Shown: positions 12,201 to 21,518 of the stretch, one piece after another
Layout of the letters: every line of letters begins with the position of its first letter
Position numbering within the stretch: position 1 is the stretch's first letter
Assembly (NCBI GenBank): GCA_034440635.1
Contig: JAOTON010000973.1
Span: forward strand, 186,001 to 250,000
Length of the DNA stretch: 64,000 nt
Reading direction: 5' to 3'
Origin: Lepas anatifera
Taxonomy: Eukaryota > Arthropoda > Thecostraca > Lepadidae
Made by a program: the position numbers and the translations under genes
The notes under the pieces: generated by a model
What the model was told of the DNA's origin: nothing
What the model saw: the letters and a program-made list of their open reading frames with translations, nothing else
Databases searched by the model: none

Positions 12201-15200
12201 TTGAACAAAACGTACACAGACAGATAATATCAACTACAATATACAAAATAGAAGCCAAATATTGTTTCCCGATTGCAATTCTAGATACTTTCCATCATGG
12301 CGTCACCACCAGCAAAAACGTGAGGAGGCCATTCAAACCTAAACCTGATGCTGACAACAAACTTTCCATGCTAGAACCAAAAACTCTTCGAATTGGGGGT
12401 CCTCGTTTCCCTCCACACCGGATGGTTATAAAAAATGTCCGATTTTCTCCCATTTCGACTGAGATCAGGGAATTTTTGACCTTAAAGTGGGGGGGGCAGG
12501 CACCCCTGGCACCCTTTTCTGACACTTATGCTTTCCATGAGATAAACTCAGATTATCAGCACCTACATGTTGATAATTTGATCGTTTATGATCGCCGCCC
12601 CGGTAGCTCAGTTGGTAGAGCGTTGGGCTCCGGCCCGCTGCTCGAAACATGCAGTGGCAGGCTGTCCAGGCTTGGGATCGGTTCCCCTGAGACGCTCCGG
12701 CGCTCATGTTACCCGACGACAGGCGGCTGGCAACTGACTGGTGAGAGGGTGACCTGAGCGGGGCGGCCGTCCCTGTGCTTTGTGGGACGTTAAACTTTGG
12801 CTTTAATTACCTCCATTGGGGGTTGTCGTTCGGATGGTGGGGTCGGGGTCTCCGTGGTCCTTGATGACTTTGTGGACTCCGCTCCGCGCCGCACTTGACA
12901 TTTATAAAAAAACACAAGAGTAACGTCGAGTAGAACGAAGTCCTATTGTATTCAAATGCCTGAAGCCTAGATGTTACTGAAAATCACAAACATTTTTCGA
13001 TCATACATGCCGATATGGATTAAGAGACATGCAATAACATTAACGTTAATATAAAAAACCTGCAAACTTGTTAAAACCCCTCCATCTAAATCAAGAACCG
13101 AGGAAAACACGTTTCGAACTACCGATCGGGTTACCAATATTCAATCGATTCAAGTTAGGTCTGTGTTGTTTTTGGGCGCTGCCATGGCAACACAAGCAAT
13201 CCAAATCGACAACATAGTCTGTTCAGGCCAGACTGCCAATAGCTGTTCGTACTGCAGTTGCTATTATTTTGACTCGCTCGAGAAAATTTGCAAATGGAGT
13301 GTTCTCCACTGGAATTTCCCCAAAACGTATGGTGGTTTCACAGATAAAATGTTTCCATCCATGCACCTAACTTTTGTCGATCCAGCTCTTAAATCGGGTT
13401 TTTAGAACTTTGAAAAAGTGTCATTTCACCAATGCGCTGGATAGTAATGCATTCTGCACCTCCAGCCGTAATGACGCAATGCTGCCAAACAACTTGAGCG
13501 CGGCCAGTTCTGCCACACACGGCGTGCACCCTTCCACACGACAGAGGTTGTTGAACTGGTGTCGAGCACGCCAGCTTGGCGTCGTTCTGCTGAACAAACG
13601 CTGCGTCATGCGGACGCGCTTCAGAAATGATGCCGATCTGGATATTTTTGTGGAATATCAATGAGCGCCACTGATAAGCCTAGACCGCATAATGCTCGCT
13701 TCCCAGCGTTTTTTTTCGGTAGCAAAACTGAGAAGCAAGTTCGTACAATAGTCTCTTAGTGCCAAAAATAAACACAGCGCATCGAGTTTTCCAAAAAAGC
13801 ACGACACAAAGAAAGCTTAAGTATATCCCAAGCAATACCTTTAGCAGCGAAAAGAATACCTCCAATGAAAAATCTCTATGAAATGTCAGAAGAAACCTAA
13901 ATGTTTCCGAGCATGCCTACCACCACCGGCTAAAGCCAGCTCATGCCATCTCCTTTCATAGTTCATAATCACTTCATACTCATCACGACAACATTTTAAA
14001 AGCCACCTCATAAGTGTGGAAGTGTGATTAACACGCGCATTGACGGGGGTCTGAGCCACCTTCGCTTTGACGGGGGGGCGTGTACCCCCCCAGATCTCGA
14101 GAACCACGGTAGGTAGCGAAAAACGGTAAACGACGTTGGGTAGCCCATCCACTTCTCCATCGAAAATATTTTGGACATTTTAAAGCAACGAGAGGTCAAA
14201 ACATGCCGTCCTAGGGATAACATGCAAATTAAGGTTTTCGGCCATTACATCTGAAAAAGGAAAGCTAGAGCAAAACGACTTGAACTGTATGAATACTCGC
14301 AGCAAGCCGAATCGAATGATATATAATTTGACCTTGCTAGGCCAAATCAAGGATTTGACCTGACCCGAGGTCAGGTCAAGGTCAAATCATATAAAATGCA
14401 TATCATTAGAACCGCAAAGACAAGGAAAATCTAATGCAACTAAAATAAACGCCCTATCAACATCCGTTACTGAGTTATTCAGTCAAAATCATTTTCCCAT
14501 GTATTTCCAACGGAGAGGTCATGACTCGTACCTGACCTTAGGTCATCGATATAAAAAATACCGGAACATATTTTAGAGAATTCGGTGGGCCCATTATGTG
14601 ATGAGTTTTAATCGGATAAGTTCATCCTGTTCCGACTTATACTATCTTAAACTTTTTTGAGGTCAGGTCACTTGACCTGTACTGGTGACCTGACCTGAGA
14701 TGACCTAACCTTAAAATTTTCGCAAAAGTTGTAAAAAATGATGAGAGAAAAGGTATGCCATGTACGGCGGCGCTACGCGCCGTCGTTTTTATGCTATCTC
14801 CGAAAAACCCGAAGGGGGCGGGTACCCGCCCCCCGTCAATGCGCGTGTTAATATGTGCTATAACGTATCCCAACACATCAGATAGGCGCTGAGCGCGTTC
14901 CGCTCCTCCACTCCAGACAATCATCAGCGACCTCCTGGCGGAGCCGCTACACTCACCTGCCACGCCCTCCTGGTCAACGCCGAGCAGGAAGCCGCCCACA
15001 ATCACGGCGCACCAGCACAGACTCTGGCACGACGTCTTCTGACCTGGCGACGGAGGGTCACCGAGCTCAGCGGGCCGTGAGAGACCGGGCAACACGGCAG
15101 GGAGGGCTGACCCGATCGGCGGCGACGCTCAAACCACGAGGGAGATGGAGTGTTCGGGATGGATTGGTACCAGATTCCGAAATCGGCATTCGGCCGGACT

Positions 15201-18200
15201 TTGCTGAGATTCTTCGTAGCTTTTTTAACTCCGGTCAGGTGACAGGTTCGAGAGAAAATTGGACCAGGTTTTCTGGATCTGCATTGGTAAAATTCCCGAT
15301 TACTTAATGGAGAGACCTTATTTGATAAAAGGAGCGACCAAAAAAAGACTGCAAAAGTGAGTAGCCAGGCATGGAATCGGTGTATGGAAAATAACAGTCT
15401 GATCCTAATGCAAAGGAGGTAAATCGATTGGCAGTCGTCCTTAACCCTTTTTGGCGGTGGACGTAGCCTCAGCGATCCAGGCTCTTCAAATCTGATTTGC
15501 TCAAATCTTCAAGGCTATCGTACGATAGAAAATTATTGTCACATCGGCGAACAATTTCTGTATTTACTCTATCTATAAGTGCATTCTTCTTCTTTGCACG
15601 GTGATATTTGATACTTTACTAAATTCCTTCCCGCGGTAGGCAGTCAGAAAGCTCGAAATATGCTCGATTACATAATTAGCTGTAAAAAATCAATTTTCGT
15701 CCAAATTTTTGAAATTCAAATCCAGTACAGCTTTTTTGAACTGAGTGAGTTTGAACTGAGCTCTTGCTGACAGCGGGAACGGCGTTCAATTATCACTATT
15801 GAAGCTTGCTCAGTTTTTCATAACCATGAAACCTCTTTGGTCATGACGCGACACTTAACGGAAAGAGCAAAAAATAGCTTTATAATTAAATAAAATGCAT
15901 GACAATACGATGCCAGAATTGAAAGTTCTGCGTTCAAACATTTGAATGAGTGAGCATACTGGCATTTTGAAATACTAACCTCACATTCTTCAGCGGTCAA
16001 AGCAACGTATAACACAGTAGCACTAGGGCTGCCCATTTTACTGGCACCCACCAGGTTTGCAAAATAGTCCACCAGATTCCCATTATTTGGTCAAAATGCT
16101 ACTCAAAACTGGTTTTGGTTTCCTCGAGACTAAAAAACTGACCATGCGCAGCGGGGGTGAACATAACCCCTATATCGTACCAATACACAATGATGCAGGA
16201 GACCAGAAGAAAACGGGTTGGAGCTTCTAGCTCAAGAACTATTTACGATGGAACGATAATTTTTGCTTCAAATGAAGGCGTTCTGTTGGGTGGTTCAAGC
16301 AAGCACGCGCAATGATGGTTTTCGATATTGGGATTTCGACCAATGACCATTTAGTGGTGTCAGTAAAATATAATTGTATACTGGTGATCACCACTTTTAA
16401 TTAATAACTCATGACGATAGAATGATGAGTTTTACTTCAACTGAAGGCTGGTGGTCAAATAGTTTGGATACAAACGCAAAATATCAGATTCAGATTCCAG
16501 ATTTCGACAGATTATAATAAAGTGATGCCATAAAAATATCACTACAAATTGGTAATGCCATAGGCGGATCCAGGGGCAGGTGCCATCCATCCAAGGGCAG
16601 CAAAGAGGAGCAGGTGCCCTCCCCGACCGACCCTCGGCTCCTCCTAAAATGGTCACAGCGCTCTAGTAAAGGGTCGATGGCACCCCCTTGAAATGTGTTG
16701 CTTCCAAACCCCCCATGCGAAAATCAGCGCCCCGCGATAGGATTTCGCGTCCATCTGATAAGATTTTCCGGCCAAAAGTGGTGCCCCTCCGTATGGATGG
16801 CAGCCCCTACCCCAGCAAGGGCCTCCCACCCCCGATCGGCGGTCCTGTATCCGCCTATGGGTAATGGTCTTTTTTTAATCAAGGACTTATCATGATGGAA
16901 TATCAATTTTAAATTAACTAGAAGGCTTTTCTTTGAATGGTACAAACAAACACAAAACATACTTGTGTTTTGAATTCAGGTTTCCGTCAAATCACGCTTT
17001 GGTCACGCATGAAAACACCACAATTTTTATTTGCTGACGCTCATTTTTCAGTTCCACCACAGAGACTATTGAGGGTATTTGATAGCTCAGATGCTCAGTA
17101 CAATAGATTCAAAACACTACAAAGCCGGCAAATCTGACCAAAATCAATAAGCTGAGTAAAACTTGCGATTTATACGGAAACGTGTTTGATTTGGAGCATA
17201 TCGACAACTGCAGCTAATGCCATGCTACGTGCTATTACGTGCACACATATGTAAAATCGCCAGATTTTATCCTCTATAGTATTTAAATGGCGACAGCATC
17301 AGGCTGGCATGCAACGACCCACAACAAATTCATGACTTTAGTCCTCCGCTAATTCTCAAGTGTTCTCCGCTAATTATCAGTAGGACTTAGACCGTCATAA
17401 CTTGTTTTCGGTCGCCGGATGCCAACCTGATAATTCCATTATTAAGACTATTGAGGACACTCCCTCAATTATTTGCTACAATTTTCCAGCTGATCTTGAT
17501 AGTAAATTTTTTGGTTGTTTAAGAAAACGTGCTTTGTGAGGCATTTTATTTTCAAAACACACCGTTATTAAAATGGTCTCACAATGTTCTTGGGACCAGC
17601 TAGAGTCGTATTTCTGTGACCAGGTCACAGGAATCTGAACGGTAACAATGTAATGATGGCTAGGTGTTAGTATTTGCGATTCTTGTTCGGAACCAGGCCA
17701 TTGTTTTTTGTTTTTGAGTAAGATTGCGGTATGTAATGACATGGAAGAATTGTCATGTTTCAGCAGCTGGAAAATGGATGCGGCACGGTAAATTAAGGAA
17801 GTAAGCAAGGTTTCCAGTGTTCCAATGAATTCTTAAACGTACTAAATATATTTGATATGATTTCTAACACTTTTAAGGGTTTCATCCTGTTGTTTAGACC
17901 CGCTGCATCAATATGCAATACTCCAAACTAAACCATGAAACCTATAAACTATCAAATATGTTTAGCAAAAAGACTATCGATTTTATAGCCACACCCATTT
18001 ATTGCGCTTCATAGAGTACGAATGAAGAGCTTCATGTGTAACACAGTACCAAGTCACAGTCAATCGCAAAAAACATTGATGATTCTCCCTTCACAGCACC
18101 TCTAAGCCGCCGACGCCACCGGCACTGTCGGCCGAGATTTTGAGTTTAGATCTCAAGTATTTAATACGGTGCAAACCGTTGAACTTCAACTACGGACTAC

Positions 18201-21200
18201 CAGTACTTTTTGTTGTTCAGTGTCTTTTTTGGTGAAGTTGGGATGCACCTCCTGGAACTTCTCCACGCCCTGGCAGTTTTTATGAGCTGGTCTTCTGTAG
18301 TAAGAATCTTGATGCACATTGTGATGGTGCCGCATCACCTCTCAGTCAGGTCGTTGGCCACTCTGACATTCCGCACAAACTCCTCCGTTTCCTTGTACTA
18401 ATTTTCCTCCCCTACAGTTTGGAATTCCTCACCAGCCACGTGTGATCGATTTTGAAGATGGTGAAGAGCATGAATGAGTTGGAGCCGTACAGGTCGGCCA
18501 GTTCGGTCTTGGAGGTGAGCTTCTCGAGGGAGTACTGCAAAGGGGGTTGTGGGCGAGGCTGCTGGATGGCTCGGCGGTATACCAGCCGTGCCTGCCCAAC
18601 ACTTGCCCTGAGCACTACTCCATCGAGAAGCCCAGCTTCAAAGAGCTCACCTCCAAGACAGAGCTGGCCGACCTGTGCCATCCTAAATCCTTCATGCCTT
18701 TCGCCATCCTTGGGAGTCGACCACAAGTAACTGGCGAGGAATTCCAAGCTGTTGAGCGAGGACCACCAGTACAAGGAAACTTAGAAGTTTGTGCGGAATG
18801 CCAAAGTGACCAACGACCTGACCGAGAGGTTCTGCTGCACCATCACAAAGTACAGCAAGATTCTTACCTGGAAAGGACAGGCTCAGAAGAATAAAACGGC
18901 TGCAGGGTATGGAGATGTTCTGGAAGATATATGCCAACTTCACCAAGAAGACATTGACAAATAAAAACTGTGGGTAGTTTAAGTTTAAAGGTTTACACCG
19001 TATTAAACACCTGAGGTCTAAACTGAGAATCTAGACCGGCGGAGCCGGTGGCATTGGCGGCTGGGAGGTATTGTGAAGGGAGAATCATCAATGTTTCTTG
19101 TGAATGACTGTGACTTGGTACTGTGTTACACGTAAAGCTTCTTGTCGCATTCGTACTCAATGAAGCGCAATAAATGAGGTGTGTGAATATAGCCAGTAGT
19201 TTTTTTTGCTGACATATTCAATAGCTTATGTTTCATGGTATAGATTGGGGTATTAGTGCAATATAAGGGATATTTTCAACCTCGCTGCGCATGGTCAGTT
19301 TTTGAGTCCCGAAGAAAACAAAATCAGTTCTGAGTAGCATTTAGGCCAAATAATGGGAATCTGGTGGACTATTTTGGAAACCTGCGGGTGCAAGTAAAAT
19401 GGGCAGCCCTACAGTAGCACATACTATCAATTTAAACGAGTCCTTTCTACGGCCAAACCGGTAGTTTCAAGCTAGCATCCTACTCAGAGTCTGGAACATG
19501 AAGCCGTTTCCCCCGGGCGCGCGACACAACAGCAGTTGAGCCAATCGTGGTCTATTGGTGGCATATGGCCTGAATTGGCAGCCAGAGGGACACACGCCAG
19601 GCGAGCCAGTCTCAAAGTGTTGAAACACGCCGCCGAAACCTTGAACCACATCAGGGGTGTCAAGGTTGTTGGCATGTTCGCGGGTGATGCCCACAGGCTC
19701 ACAAATCCACACTCAGCGTCGCACGGAGCCATAAAATACTCACTAAACACCGACCCGGACAAGAGTTCACGCCATTTTGGTGTGACTTAAGTGTTTGTCA
19801 AACACAAATTGCAAACTTGACCGCTAACGCAAAAGGCATAAGCATACAAATTCCAGCCGCAACGAGCGCGAAACATCGGAGAGTACATGCTCCTCCCCTA
19901 CAAAAAAGGTCAACAATATTTTTTACAAACGGTTGCAAGCATCATTACTTTAATGAAGATTCATTCTACCCTGCATGATAAATGAACAAAACATCGATGC
20001 TCCAACGCTGTTTGAATTAAGGGCCTATTTATATAGAGATTTTCATGATCCCTTCAACAGTGATAAAACAAAAAATAACGGGAGCATGAGTTAAAACCTA
20101 AAAGAATTAGGGGCAGCATAGTCGTCCGACCAAATAAACTAAATTAGAGATGAGTTTAGACCGTGAAAATAAAAATCATGGGTTGACACTCTTCACACTA
20201 GGCCATCCCTTGTTGAATCAATTCCACCTGATGAGAAAATCCCGAAATGCCTTTAAGCATGACGCATTAGAATTCTGTATTGTAATCATTGTATGAAAGG
20301 CCACAAAAAGGGCCCTAAAAATACTTCTTGAGCATATTCCCCGAGCACCTAGTCTCGGTTGATCGGGCTTCAACAGCCTACGGATAACCTCGAGCTTGGA
20401 AATGCTACGGCAGCATCACCTTAAATCAAGTCACCTTTGCCGAGAGCAAAGCACGACATACTACATCGAATCAAGGGTAAAGGCAGTACCCCTCTCATAT
20501 ATACATACTACCACTTCAACAGCCGTCAAACTTCAGATTTTGGACGCCGCAGCTCTCCGAGACAGGCCTAAGCTCCTGTACAATTTAAACCAATGAGCTT
20601 CGTGTTTTCCATGAGAATTGAACCTCCCTCGCCGCTTTTCATAAGCCCATGACATTCCGTTGACGTACTGCACCAGCTTCAACTGGTGAATAAGAACCAT
20701 GGAACGGCTGGTGGCCAAACATTCATCACGGCCAGTTCTCGATGAATGCATGCGGAGGCCACCAGGGCTTAAAAACTGACGTTCGGCTCACCGAGAATCA
20801 GGTAGGAGCACACCACGTTGAACACGGTTGTCAGCGAGCGGCCGATGTAGTAGAAAGAGACGTCGACATTTTTCAGGCAGAGGTTGTTGAAGGTGATCAT
20901 GCAGACGAACACAAAGGAGAGAGGCAGAACCTGAAACAGAGTGATGGGAGGTCAGTATGACTGTCACTGAGAGGCGCACCGCACGACACTGCGGCGTCCA
21001 TCCGGGCCAGACGACCAACAACTACACGTTTGGGTGGACGTTTCTATGTGGCAGGTACGACAGATACCAAGCCAAACTATAACAGAAAGCATGACATGAT
21101 ATACCAGCTTTCGGAAAAAATTTGGTTATAGAAAGATTAGTTAGGGCACACAACGTTTGCTACATTTTGCGAGATGTGTTTTGCTCGGTATTGACAATAT

Positions 21201-21482
21201 ATTTGGAAGAAATATTTATCATGGAAAGCGGCACACAAAACATTTTTCCAAGTTGTCTGCAGCTGATGGTACACATAATGCCATTTCCAATTTGTTACGT
21301 GTTCAATGTGTCCAATTCTGGTGTTTGAAAGTCTCGTACATCGCGCAAGAAAGTAGTATTTGTGCTTCAAAAGGAAATTGGGCTATTATATGACATGTTT
21401 TACTATGATATCCAACAACTGAACATGGTAGTAACTCTCTCTCTCTCGCTCTCTCTCTCTCTCGCCTCTCTCTCTCTCGCTC

Positions 21483-21518
<36 letters not shown>

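Larger units (their letters stand above)
16015..19430. repeat. Giant imperfect palindrome inside an SLC35C1 intron
   Basis: The right arm (about 18600-19430) matches, in inverse, two left blocks: 17895-18540 and, after an intervening 1.7 kb, 16015-16200. Shared landmarks include GTAACACAGTACCAAGTCAC, AACATTGATGATTCTCCCTT, TTTAATACGGTG, ATAGTCCACCAGATTCCCAT and AAAACTGACCATGCGCAGCG. The arms are clearly diverged, so the duplication is old. Nearest the centre both arms encode a relic with the peptide block [10 protein letters not shown], on opposite strands. Confidence 0.75.
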
